From Desulfobacteraceae bacterium (GTDB lineage Bacteria; Desulfobacterota; Desulfobacteria; Desulfobacterales; UBA11574), in NCBI GenBank assembly GCA_029857875.1, contig JAOUGB010000009.1, forward strand, positions 1 through 17,314: a stretch of DNA of 17,314 nucleotides, written 5' to 3'. This document shows, piece by piece, positions 7,049 to 14,787 of the stretch; within the stretch, counting starts at the first letter, position 1, and each line of letters begins with the position of its first letter. The notes under the pieces are model-generated. The model searched no databases. It was given only the letters and a program-made list of their open reading frames with translations, and was not told where the DNA came from. The position numbers were made by a program, and so were the translations under genes.

Positions 7049-10000
7049 TAATTATGGCGTCTGATCTTAAAAATCCGGTGGGAAAAGTCATCGTTGTCGG
7101 GGGCGGCATCGGCGGTATTCAGTGTGCTCTCGATCTGGCGGACACCGGTTTTTACGTTTATCTTATTGAAAAATCACACACTTTGGGCGGAACAATGGCC
7201 CAGTTGGACAAAACCTTTCCTACCAATGACTGCTCCACCTGCATGTTTTCTCCGAAGCTTGTCCAGGTGGCCGGACATGCGAACATCGAAATTCTGACCA
7301 CAAGTCGCATTCTCGAACTTAACGGAGATCCCGGTCGATTCACCGCCCACATTGAAAAACGCGCCAGATATATCAATGAAGAAAAATGTATTGCATGCGG
7401 AAAGTGTGCTGAAAAATGCCCCAAAAAAATACCGGACCCCTTTAACGGAGAGCTGGGGATGCGAAAAGCGGCTTTTTTAACCTTTCCCCAGGCTGTTCCG
7501 TTAAAATATGCCATAGATGCCGAGCATTGTCTTTATTTAACCAAAGGAAAGTGTGGTGTATGTCAAAAAATCTGTCCTGCCGATGCCGTTGAATACGACC
7601 AAAAGCCGGAGCGCCTTCAAATTGACGCCGGTGCGGTGGTGATTTCAACCGGTTTCGGGCCGGCGTTGACCGCCAAAGAAGGAGAGTTTGGCTACGGAAG
7701 ATATCAAAATGTTGTCACGTCTTTGCAGTATGAACGGATGTTGTCGGCCACCGGCCCTTATGAAGGACATCTCAAACGGCCTTCTGATGGAAAAGTTCCT
7801 CAGAACGTTGCCTGGATTCAGTGCGTAATGTCCCGGGATCCGGCCCGAAACCGCCCCTTTTGCTCTTCGGTCTGCTGTATGCACGCCACTAAACAGGCTG
7901 TTTTAACCCGCTCCCATGAGCCGGAAACCCAAGCCACCATTTACTTCATGGATATTCGAGCCCAGGGTAAAGGATTTGACGATTATGTGGATCGCGCGCG
8001 TTTTAGTCACGGCGTGCGATACCGGCGATCCATGATTTCTCAGGTTTATCTGAATCCTGAAACCGAAAATCTGATTATTGAAACATTTGATCATCATCTC
8101 AATCGAAAAAAGGAAGAAGAATACGATCTGGTGGTTCTTTCCAGCGGTTTCAAACCGTCAGAGGGTTTTATCGACCTTTCCAGAAAGTTGGGGTTGGTCG
8201 CGAACCCTTATGGATTTTTAACCACCGAATTTGATGAACCGGTTTCCACGTCCCGACCGGGTGTCTTTGTATGCGGCGGTATCGAATCTCCCAAAGACAT
8301 TCCCGAAACCGTCATCCAGGCCGGTGCCGCCGCCGCCGAAGCCTCCATCCTCATCAGCGAGGCCAGACATACTGAAACGGTGGTGGAAGAGACATTGGAG
8401 GAAAAACCCATTGAAGCAGTTCCCAGGGTGGGGGTTTTGGTGTGCCATTGCGGCAACAATATCGCCGGAGTCGTGGATATCCAGAATGTGTTAGAGGACG
8501 TGAAAAAACTTCCCCGCGTGGTGTTTGCCACCGATTTTATGTTTACCTGTTCCACAGAAACCCAGCATACCATTGTCGATCTTATTAAAGAACACCGGTT
8601 GAACCGTGTGGTGGTGGCGGCATGCTCGCCGAAAACCCATGAGCCCCTGTTTCAAGAAACCCTAAAAGAAGCGGGATTGAACCCCTATCTGTTCGAGCTG
8701 GCCAGCATCCGGGATCAGTGCTCATGGGTTCACGGGAACAATCCTGAAAAAGCCACCCAAAAGTCCAAGGAACTCATCCGAGCCAGTGTGGCCCGGGCCA
8801 TTCGGCTTGAGCCGCTGTATGACAAATCATACCCTGTGGTTAATGAAGGGTTGATCATCGGAGGCGGCCTGGCCGGCATGACGGCTGCACTGACCATTGC
8901 CGACCAGGGATGTCATGTTCACCTGGTGGAAAAAAGTGATGGCCTGGGAGGATTTGCACAGAATCTCAAATTCACACTGGAAGGACATTCTCCTTCTCGG
9001 TTGATCCGCTATCTCATCGAAAGGGTCACCCATCATCCCAATATTTCTGTTTATCTGAATAGCACACTTGTTTCCCACGGCGGACATCTGGGCGCATTCA
9101 ACGGTTCGGTTCAAAAAAAGGACGAACGAATCGATATTCAATATGGGGCAGTGATTGTGGCCACCGGCGGGCGTCCGTATGAACCCAAGGAATATCGTTA
9201 CGGCCAGGATGATCGCATTCTCACCCAGGTGGAGTTTTCAAAACGTCTTTTGGATGATCCCTTATGGGCCCGTCAACTCAAACGAATTGTCATGATTCAA
9301 TGCGTGGGGTCACGGGAACCCGATTTTCCCTATTGCAGCCGAGTGTGTTGTTCGGCAGCCGTGAAGAACAGTATCCAGTTCAAAGAAATGAATCCAGGTG
9401 GGCAGGTAGTTGTGTTGTATCGAGATGTCAGAACCTTTGGCTTTAAAGAACTGTATTATTTTAAAGCCAGGCAAAAAGGCGTCCTCTTTTTCCGGTATAT
9501 CCCTGAAGAAAAACCGTTGGTATATGATAGCAGCGGAAAATTGATCGTCAATTTCACGGATCGAAGCTCTCATCAGGATTTTCGTGTTGAGCCAGACCTG
9601 GTGGTGTTAAGCGCCGGTATTCGGCCTGCTGAAGGCGCCCGGCAGATTGCCCGACTTTTGAAACTGCCTACCGCTGATGTGGGTTTTTTTCTGGAAGCCC
9701 ATGTCAAATTAAGGCCGGTGGAATTTGCCACTTCGGGTGTTTTTCTGGCAGGCCTGGCTCATAGTCCCCGGTTTATTGAAGAGAGTGTTACCATGGCTAA
9801 AAGTGCCGGACAGCAGGCCATGAAAATTCTGTGCAAGGAGATAATGACGACATCTGCAGCCGTCGCCGAAGTCGATGCTGAAAAATGTGCGGCATGTTTG
9901 ATTTGTGTTCGGGTATGCCCTTACGGTGCACCCTTTATCAACAAAGAATGGGTGTCCGAGATTCCGCCGTCGGCATGCATGGGATGCGGTATTTGTGCAT

Positions 10001-10101
10001 CGGAATGTCCGGCAAAGGCCATCGAACTAAAACACAGTACCGATGATCAGCTTTTTGCAAAAATCGATGCCTTTCTTGAATCCGTCATGAAGGATGATTA
10101 G
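7045..10101 (+). CDS. hdrA: Large HdrA-type FAD/4Fe-4S electron-transfer protein with two flavoprotein modules
   Basis: 1,018 residues from GTG at 7045, which overlaps the hdrB stop (GTGA) and follows AAAAGG by 5 nt; an ATG at 7054 is the alternative and costs only three residues. Module 1: FAD-binding GGGIGG (19-24), NDCSTC (C63, C66), and ferredoxin-like clusters with C115, C118, C121, C125 and C162, C170, C173, C177. Module 2 is a fuller HdrA: VCHCG at 467-470, further cysteines C502, C527 and C559, and a second FAD motif GGGLAG (606-611). Both modules carry an IQCV-SR...C-S-VCC stretch. The C-terminus has two 4Fe-4S motifs, C948-C958 and C978-C988. HdrA proteins are the flavin core of Hdr complexes, where electron bifurcation can occur. 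Many methanogen HdrA proteins are about two thirds this size. No MvhD-type partner is fused or adjacent, so the electron donor is unknown. Confidence 0.9.
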   Translation: MIIMASDLKNPVGKVIVVGGGIGGIQCALDLADTGFYVYLIEKSHTLGGTMAQLDKTFPTNDCSTCMFSPKLVQVAGHANIEILTTSRILELNGDPGRFTAHIEKRARYINEEKCIACGKCAEKCPKKIPDPFNGELGMRKAAFLTFPQAVPLKYAIDAEHCLYLTKGKCGVCQKICPADAVEYDQKPERLQIDAGAVVISTGFGPALTAKEGEFGYGRYQNVVTSLQYERMLSATGPYEGHLKRPSDGKVPQNVAWIQCVMSRDPARNRPFCSSVCCMHATKQAVLTRSHEPETQATIYFMDIRAQGKGFDDYVDRARFSHGVRYRRSMISQVYLNPETENLIIETFDHHLNRKKEEEYDLVVLSSGFKPSEGFIDLSRKLGLVANPYGFLTTEFDEPVSTSRPGVFVCGGIESPKDIPETVIQAGAAAAEASILISEARHTETVVEETLEEKPIEAVPRVGVLVCHCGNNIAGVVDIQNVLEDVKKLPRVVFATDFMFTCSTETQHTIVDLIKEHRLNRVVVAACSPKTHEPLFQETLKEAGLNPYLFELASIRDQCSWVHGNNPEKATQKSKELIRASVARAIRLEPLYDKSYPVVNEGLIIGGGLAGMTAALTIADQGCHVHLVEKSDGLGGFAQNLKFTLEGHSPSRLIRYLIERVTHHPNISVYLNSTLVSHGGHLGAFNGSVQKKDERIDIQYGAVIVATGGRPYEPKEYRYGQDDRILTQVEFSKRLLDDPLWARQLKRIVMIQCVGSREPDFPYCSRVCCSAAVKNSIQFKEMNPGGQVVVLYRDVRTFGFKELYYFKARQKGVLFFRYIPEEKPLVYDSSGKLIVNFTDRSSHQDFRVEPDLVVLSAGIRPAEGARQIARLLKLPTADVGFFLEAHVKLRPVEFATSGVFLAGLAHSPRFIEESVTMAKSAGQQAMKILCKEIMTTSAAVAEVDAEKCAACLICVRVCPYGAPFINKEWVSEIPPSACMGCGICASECPAKAIELKHSTDDQLFAKIDAFLESVMKDD

Positions 10102-10170
10102 CGTATAACTTATTGGGTTTATCGAAAGAAAACGTTTTTCAAATGTCGCATGAATTAAATGGAGCAACTC

Positions 10171-11094
10171 ATGAAAACATATAAAGATATCAATTCCACC
10201 GTGGGATCGACACCGCTTGTGCATCTCAATACCATTGCGGATGGACTCGGCGCCCAAGTCTTTGCCAAGCTCGAGTTTTTCAATCCACTGGGAAGTGTCA
10301 AGGATCGAATCGGCGTTTCAATGATTGAAGCAGCCGAGGCAAAAGGGTTGATAAACCCGGAAACCACCATTGTGGAGCCCACCAGCGGCAACACTGGGAT
10401 TGCTCTGGCGTTTGTCTGTGCGGTCAAAAGATACCCCCTGACATTGACCATGCCCGACACCATGAGCATCGAGCGGCGAAAGCTTTTAAAACATTTGGGA
10501 GCAAAGCTTGTTTTGACGCCCGGCGCAGACGGGATGAAAGGGGCTATCGCAAAAGCCAATGAGATTTTGGAAAGCACGACCAATGCCTATATGCCCGATC
10601 AGTTTTCCAATCCCGCCAATCCGGAAATTCACCGGAAAACAACCGCCGAGGAAATCTGGCGCGACACCGGCGGCAACGTGGACATTTTTATATCAGGGGT
10701 TGGAACCGGCGGAACCATTACCGGGGTGTCTGAAGTCATCAAGTCCCGAAAGCCGTCATTTAAAGCCGTGGCAGTGGAGCCTGCTGATTCACCCATCCTG
10801 TCCGGCGGTCAGCCCGGACCTCACAAAATCCAGGGTATCGGTGCCGGGTTTGTGCCGGATGTGTTAAACACCAAAATCATCGACGAGATTGTTACGGTGA
10901 CCAATGAACAGGCCTTTGAAACCGCCCGAAAGCTGGCTGCACTGGAAGGTATTTTGTGCGGCATATCATCCGGGGCCGCGGTTTGGGCTGCCATGGAAAT
11001 GGCCAAGCGGGCTGAAAACAAAGGAAAACAGGTTGTGGTCATTTTGCCCAGTACCGGTGAACGATATTTGAGCACGGACCTGTTTGTAGACTGA
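10171..11094 (+). CDS. cysK: Cysteine synthase (O-acetylserine sulfhydrylase)
   Basis: 307 residues from ATG 10171, set by GGAG at 10161-10164; the ATG at 10159 overlaps that site and is unlikely. It makes L-cysteine and acetate from O-acetylserine and sulfide, using pyridoxal phosphate (PLP). Visible signatures: NPLGSVKDR with the PLP lysine K44, substrate loop TSGNTG (71-76), phosphate-binding GTGGT (178-182), and SSGA at 265-268, where the serine meets the PLP ring nitrogen. Length and all key residues are normal, so it should be active. It lies 69 nt after hdrA on the same strand with no clear terminator between, so it may be cotranscribed with the Hdr genes. A CBS-type or O-phosphoserine enzyme cannot be fully excluded, but the CysK/CysM fold type is certain. 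Confidence 0.92.
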   Translation: MKTYKDINSTVGSTPLVHLNTIADGLGAQVFAKLEFFNPLGSVKDRIGVSMIEAAEAKGLINPETTIVEPTSGNTGIALAFVCAVKRYPLTLTMPDTMSIERRKLLKHLGAKLVLTPGADGMKGAIAKANEILESTTNAYMPDQFSNPANPEIHRKTTAEEIWRDTGGNVDIFISGVGTGGTITGVSEVIKSRKPSFKAVAVEPADSPILSGGQPGPHKIQGIGAGFVPDVLNTKIIDEIVTVTNEQAFETARKLAALEGILCGISSGAAVWAAMEMAKRAENKGKQVVVILPSTGERYLSTDLFVD

Positions 11095-11204
11095 AGAAAT
11101 ATTTCATCAATACATTTCACTGAGGGCTCGGGGAGTTTTTCTAAATCGTCGCTCCATGGATAATCTTTTTTTAAACCGCGTGATCACGCCAGTCGAAGAT
11201 GCCG

Positions 11205-11236
11205 CTTGCGGTGAGGCGGATAAACCTCGTGGCAAG
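11205..11236 (+). other. 32-nt imperfect stem-loop
   Basis: CTTGC (11205-11209) pairs with GCAAG (11232-11236) and GAGG (11213-11216) with CCTC (11225-11228), around the loop CGGATAAA. Between the two helices lie three opposed bases, of which two can form G-U wobbles in plus-strand RNA and one is G-G. The helix is therefore almost continuous over 12 positions. No T-run follows, so a terminator is unlikely. It sits 110 nt after cysK and 6 nt before the large inverted repeat. A 12-nt perfect palindrome, GCGTGATCACGC, lies just upstream at 11178-11189. Confidence 0.45.
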
Positions 11237-11242
11237 AGTTCA

Positions 11243-11436
11243 CCTCAGGTATAATTAAATTTTACTGAAAGAACTCGTGGATAAGGGTTCGTAATGAAAA
11301 AACCGGTCTTGTCTTTTGATAAGGGTAATAGGTTTAAGAAAATATGTTGGCATGATCTCGAATCGAGCAGGGTTTTTTCACAACGATCCCTAATCCACTC
11401 AAACAGCTTCCAGTAAAAATTTAATCATACCTGAGG
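11243..11436. repeat. 194-nt element with long imperfect inverted arms (MITE-like or structured)
   Basis: The left arm (11243-11304) and the reverse complement of the right arm (11371-11436) align over nearly their whole length. Both start CCTCAGGTAT, continue ATTAAA and TTTTACTG, then GTGGAT-AGGG-TCGT, and end TGAAAAAACC, with a few substitutions and 4 nt of length difference. The 66-nt centre contains a small dyad CTCGA-A-TCGAG (11357-11367). No real ORF lies in it; short open stretches on the minus strand are interrupted by stops. It could be a decayed miniature inverted-repeat element or a remnant of two inverted insertions. No target-site duplication was recognised. Confidence 0.55.
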
Positions 11437-11577
11437 CTCTTTTAACGTCAATTTTTTCAAAAACCTTAAAAATTACCAAATCAGAAAAAAAATCCCATCC
11501 CCACCCCCTATTAATAATTTTGATTCACTCTATTTTGTTCGCTTGAACACCCTCTAATTTTTCGACAATAGATTTGC

Positions 11578-11671
11578 TGGTGCAAAATGCCACAAAGTGG
11601 TGTTTCTTGCACCATTGATATAATCGTTTGGTTTTATATGGTTTTCAGAATTGTCGGGATAAAGTGGTGCA
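11578..11671. promoter_or_regulatory. Candidate activator sites: three TGGTGCA heptamers upstream of the sigma-54 promoter
   Basis: TGGTGCAA (11578-11585) and TTGCACCA (11607-11614) form an exact inverted repeat; inside it CCAC-AAA-GTGG (11590-11600) is a second dyad. TGGTGCA recurs in direct orientation at 11665-11671. The sites lie about 110-200 bp upstream of the -24 element, the usual place for enhancer sites of NtrC-type activators. A perfect 11-nt palindrome, TGTGAGTCACA, follows at 11673-11683. The likely binder is the regulator encoded at 13386-14738 (inference). A one-mismatch IHF-like site, AATCGAAAGGTTG, lies at 11763-11775 next to the promoter. Confidence 0.45.
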
Positions 11672-11700
11672 TTGTGAGTCACATGGCCAAATCCGCTGAC

Positions 11701-11719
11701 AGGGCAATTGCTTTGCCCT
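11701..11719 (+). other. Short hairpin, AGGGCAA / TTGCCCT
   Basis: A perfect 7-bp stem with the 5-nt loop TTGCT, 65 nt upstream of the sigma-54 -24 element. An AT-rich stretch follows but there is no clean T-run, so termination is possible only as a weak effect. It may also be a protein-binding dyad. Confidence 0.35.
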
Positions 11720-11781
11720 CATCATATAAAATATATTATGATTTCAAACTGTTATAAACACCAATCGAAAGGTTGCATGAT

Positions 11782-11799
11782 TTGGCACCGATCGTGCTT
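11782..11799 (+). promoter_or_regulatory. Sigma-54 (RpoN) -24/-12 promoter
   Basis: TTGGCACCGATCGTGCTT matches the -24 element TGGCAC exactly, and GG (11784-11785) is followed after 10 nt by GC (11796-11797), the invariant spacing of sigma-54 promoters. The -12 box reads GTGCT rather than TTGCA. Transcription should start about 12 nt further on, giving a leader of roughly 60 nt to the ATG at 11870. An NtrC-type activator is encoded on the opposite strand 1.6 kb away. Confidence 0.75.
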
Positions 11800-11869
11800 T
11801 AAACATAGGGCAACGAGTCAGGGAATTACATCAATAGAAGCCTATGGTCTATAGCTAAGGAGGTTTATC

Positions 11870-12781
11870 ATGGACAAACGAGCGACGAAAAAAACAAGAA
11901 CCCCTTTCGTTTATGGTATCACCAACGATCAATGCGTGTGGAGCAGGGCCGGTGTGGTCAAGCCCATGAAGTGCATCAATGCCTTTGACTGCCTCGATTG
12001 TTCCTTTGACCGGGGGGTGCAATCCAATTTTGAGGCAAAACAAGCTCAGGCTGGAAACATGAGAAAAGCCCATATCACACCAAGGATGCGGATGCTGAGT
12101 AGCCAGCTAAAATGCCGACACATGCTCAGTGGTCGCGTTGATTACAAGATGTGCGCTCACAATTACAACTGTGTCAAGTGCCCCTATGACAAAATGATCG
12201 AAGACACGGGGTACATGCCCGGCATCAAGCAGCCGGTTTGTGATCAGGCTTCGGGCTTCAATGTGCCTAGAGATCACTATTTTCATTTTGGACATACATG
12301 GGCCAGGGTGGAATACGGTGGCCGGGTGCGCGTCGGCATAGATGACTTTGCCCTCCGCCTGTTAGGCCCACAGGATGAAATTAAGCTTCCCAGGCTGGGA
12401 AAAACGGTTTTCCAGGGCCAACACCAGGCCACCCTGAAGAGGGATCAGAACGAAGCTGCGACTCTGAGTCCGGTGGACGGCAAAGTGGTCGCTGTTAACT
12501 ATAAAGTCAAAAGGAAAGCCCAAATGGCCAATGATTCGCCCTATTATGGCGGCTGGCTGATGGTCATCGAACCGACTGATCTGCGAAAAAATTTGAAAAA
12601 TTTATTCTTCGGCATTGAGAGCCTCGCCTGGATGGATGATGAAGCCACTCGCCTGAATACGCTGCTGAGTGAAGAAACCGGTTACCAGATGGTCGCCACA
12701 GGTGGTGAGGCCATCAAGGATATCTACAGGATGGTGCCGGGAATCGGCTGGGATCGATTGGTTGAAGAGTTCTTAGGTTAA
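11870..12781 (+). CDS. Cys-rich protein with GcvH-like domain lacking the lipoyl lysine
   Basis: 303 residues; AAGGAGG at 11857-11863 gives a strong start. Residues 20-124 hold a duplicated cysteine motif: C35-x5-C41-x2-C44 followed by FD, and C95-x5-C101-x2-C104 followed by YD, with C22, C82 and C124 besides. This suggests a bound metal or Fe-S centre. Residues 134-300 match glycine cleavage H protein: HTWARVE, VGIDDFA, LPRLGKTV, SPVDGKVVAVN and PYYGGWL. Aligned without gaps to E. coli GcvH, the lipoylated lysine of ESVKA falls on Q193; K190 is three residues off. It therefore should not act as a normal aminomethyl carrier, and no other gcv gene is near. Transcription is expected from the sigma-54 promoter at 11782. 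Such proteins are often labelled 'glycine cleavage system protein H' in deltaproteobacteria; a regulatory or redox role is inference. Confidence 0.8.
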   Translation: MDKRATKKTRTPFVYGITNDQCVWSRAGVVKPMKCINAFDCLDCSFDRGVQSNFEAKQAQAGNMRKAHITPRMRMLSSQLKCRHMLSGRVDYKMCAHNYNCVKCPYDKMIEDTGYMPGIKQPVCDQASGFNVPRDHYFHFGHTWARVEYGGRVRVGIDDFALRLLGPQDEIKLPRLGKTVFQGQHQATLKRDQNEAATLSPVDGKVVAVNYKVKRKAQMANDSPYYGGWLMVIEPTDLRKNLKNLFFGIESLAWMDDEATRLNTLLSEETGYQMVATGGEAIKDIYRMVPGIGWDRLVEEFLG

Positions 12782-12798
12782 GCCGAGGATTTCGGTCC

Positions 12799-13362
12799 TT
12801 ATGTATCCTGGTTGATCAATGTTTTCATGCGCCGTTTGATTTCATATTCACATGCCGAGCAAAAATACATGGATAGCGAATCCAGCGGATCTAAATCACC
12901 GGAGTGCTTCATCAGGCAGGTGGTTTTCCAGCAATGTCTAATGCCCAATAAATGACCGACTTCGTGGAGACTGATCTTGGCGATCCGCTGGTAGGTTACC
13001 TCTGGATCCTTGGCGGAAAGACGATGCAGCGAAACCAAAGCCGCCTTGCCCCCGAGTTGTGATTCGCCGTAGACGAAAGAGAGAATCGGTGAGCATAAAT
13101 CACTTTCAATCAGCCCCAACTTGAGTGGTGCTCCGTCGGTTATGGAGCATAGTGTTTTAATGATCTTGGCCGCATCGAATTGGTTGCGTCCAGGCACGTA
13201 GGCGTAATCAGGTTTGGCGAGCACCGGTCGGATATCGGTATTGAGGCCCATTATCGCCTGAAGGTTTGCAGCGACGATGGAGACCGCAGTCTCATTTACA
13301 TGGCCTAATAGGATGAGATCTATTAGGGCCTTATCTGTCTGATTTAATTGATTTGTGTGCAA
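12799..13362 (-). CDS. Archaemetzincin-type zinc metalloprotease
   Basis: 187 residues. The metzincin zinc motif HEVGHLLGIRH is complete (H133, E134, H137, G140, H143), followed by the archaemetzincin pattern: C144, C149, M151 and CSAC (C168, C171), which hold a second, structural zinc. The stretch AYVPGRNQFDA near residue 54 also fits the family. Archaemetzincins are small cytosolic peptidases with poorly known substrates; no signal peptide is seen here. The start is uncertain: TTG at 13362 has no clear ribosome binding site, but the 13 residues before LIDLILLGHV make a normal family length, and the next ATG would be M38. It begins 23 nt after the regulator gene on the same strand, so it is probably the last gene of the kinase-regulator operon. 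It converges with the GcvH-like gene, 17 nt apart. Confidence 0.85.
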   Translation of the reverse strand: MHTNQLNQTDKALIDLILLGHVNETAVSIVAANLQAIMGLNTDIRPVLAKPDYAYVPGRNQFDAAKIIKTLCSITDGAPLKLGLIESDLCSPILSFVYGESQLGGKAALVSLHRLSAKDPEVTYQRIAKISLHEVGHLLGIRHCWKTTCLMKHSGDLDPLDSLSMYFCSACEYEIKRRMKTLINQDT

Positions 13363-13385
13363 GTTGTCTACATTTCGGATCGGCC

Positions 13386-14738
13386 TTAGAGCCGGGTCAA
13401 ATGATAGCGTTTTATCTTTCTGTTGAGGGTGCTTCGATCAATTCCTAATTGTGTGGCTGCCCGGCTGATGTTCCAATTACATGCTTCCAGGGCGGCTCGC
13501 ACATGGCTGATTTCAACTTCTCTTAATGTAAGTGTACCCAATTGGCATTCAGCACCCGGGGTGTTCAAAAAAGTCAATTCTTTCGCCCCAATCATTCTGC
13601 CCCGCGCTATCACAACCGCACGTTCGATGACGTTTCGCAATTCACGAACATTACCGGGCCAGGAATAAGACATCAACATACCCAGGGCTCTCTGAGTGAA
13701 CCCCTCTAAACGTTTGCCGGTTTCCTGGACATAGCGCTCCAGAAAATGATCAGCCAGAGCGGGAACATCCTCTAAGCGTTCCCGGAGCGGGGCGACAGGA
13801 ACAGTGATGACGTTAACCCGATAGAAAAAATCCTCCCGGAATTGATTTTCCTTGATAAGTCGGGGAAGATCCTGATGGGTGGCGCTGATTAGGCGGAAAT
13901 TGGTCTCAATGGTACGACTGCCTCCCAGCCGCTCAAATTTTTTTTCTTCCAATACACGTAAAAGAGCAACTTGCATTTTGGTAGAAATTTCTCCGACTTC
14001 GTCTAAAAACAAAGTGCCGTTATTGGCCATCTCCAGTCGACCACGTCGAGCTTTGGCAGCGCCGGTAAATGCACCCATTTCGTGACCAAAAAGCTCACTT
14101 TCTAGAAGCGTCTCTGATAAAGCCCCACAGTTTATGGCCACAAACGGCCCGTAAGATTGCTCGCTTTGTGTATGAATGGTATGCGCTATCAATTCCTTTC
14201 CCACCCCGGTTTCTCCTGTGATAAGCACCGGTGCTGAGGAGGGTGCAACATCCTCAATAATTGAAAAAACCTCCTGCATGGATTCAGACTGTGCGACAAA
14301 ACCCTCGAAAATGGCCTCTCGCTGTTCCGCCAACTGCTCCCGCAAAGCAATGTTTTCATCTCGTAAAGCCTTACTTGCTATAACACGTTCCATGAGCAAA
14401 GAGAGTTGATCAGGATCGAAAGGCTTGCAAAGATAGTCGCAGGCACCACGTTTCATGGCTTCTACCGCCGTTTGGATGGATCCATGGGCAGTGATCATAA
14501 TCACATCGACATCCGGTTGTTTCTCTTTTAATCTGGCCAGGAGTTCCAGGCCGTCCATTCCGGGCATCTTAATATCGACAAGGTACACATCACAGGGTTT
14601 CTGCTGCATGCGATCAAGTGCCTCCGGGCCGGAGCCTGCTGTTTCAACCCGGTATCCGTCTTTTTGGAACCATGCTGCCAGAGCTTCGCAAATGTTCTCC
14701 TCGTCGTCTACTACCATGATCTGCATCGCAGAACTCAT
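13386..14738 (-). CDS. NtrC-family sigma-54-dependent response regulator
   Basis: 450 residues with GGAGGAG 7 nt before the ATG. Order of domains: receiver (1-120) with acidic pair D11-D12, phosphorylation site D55, T83 and K105; AAA+ domain (about 148-385) with Walker A GETGVGKE (175-182), the sigma-54-contacting GAFTGA loop (222-227) and Walker B LFLDEVGE (243-250); Fis-type helix-turn-helix at the C-terminus (about 408-448, ISRAATQLGIDRSTLNRKIK). All catalytic motifs are intact, so it should open sigma-54 promoters by ATP hydrolysis after phosphorylation. The partner kinase is encoded 49 nt upstream. The only good sigma-54 promoter in the window, at 11782, is the obvious target. I cannot assign it to a named pathway. 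Confidence 0.93.
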   Translation of the reverse strand: MSSAMQIMVVDDEENICEALAAWFQKDGYRVETAGSGPEALDRMQQKPCDVYLVDIKMPGMDGLELLARLKEKQPDVDVIMITAHGSIQTAVEAMKRGACDYLCKPFDPDQLSLLMERVIASKALRDENIALREQLAEQREAIFEGFVAQSESMQEVFSIIEDVAPSSAPVLITGETGVGKELIAHTIHTQSEQSYGPFVAINCGALSETLLESELFGHEMGAFTGAAKARRGRLEMANNGTLFLDEVGEISTKMQVALLRVLEEKKFERLGGSRTIETNFRLISATHQDLPRLIKENQFREDFFYRVNVITVPVAPLRERLEDVPALADHFLERYVQETGKRLEGFTQRALGMLMSYSWPGNVRELRNVIERAVVIARGRMIGAKELTFLNTPGAECQLGTLTLREVEISHVRAALEACNWNISRAATQLGIDRSTLNRKIKRYHLTRL

Positions 14739-14787
14739 CGATTTGCTCCTCCAATTAAATAGGTCGTGTTTAACATTTAAACCTCAT

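Noticed and set aside
8208..8573. Antisense ORFs inside hdrA and other long genes
   Set aside because: They lie wholly inside strongly supported coding frames, have no recognisable domains, and are expected shadows.
11095..11150. CTCGGGGAG followed by TTTTT after cysK as an intrinsic terminator
   Set aside because: The stem is only 3 bp, too weak to support the call.
11401..11520. Minus-strand open stretch ending FLLEAV, as a gene end
   Set aside because: It is only about 40 codons between two stops, has no start region, and lies in the inverted repeat.
11673..11683. TGTGAGTCACA as a CRP-type site
   Set aside because: The half sites are separated by 1 nt, not the 6 nt that CRP/FNR sites need; kept only as a palindrome.
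12782..12798. Bidirectional terminator between the convergent GcvH-like and metzincin genes
   Set aside because: Only a 4-bp stem (CCGA/TCGG) can form and no T-run follows.
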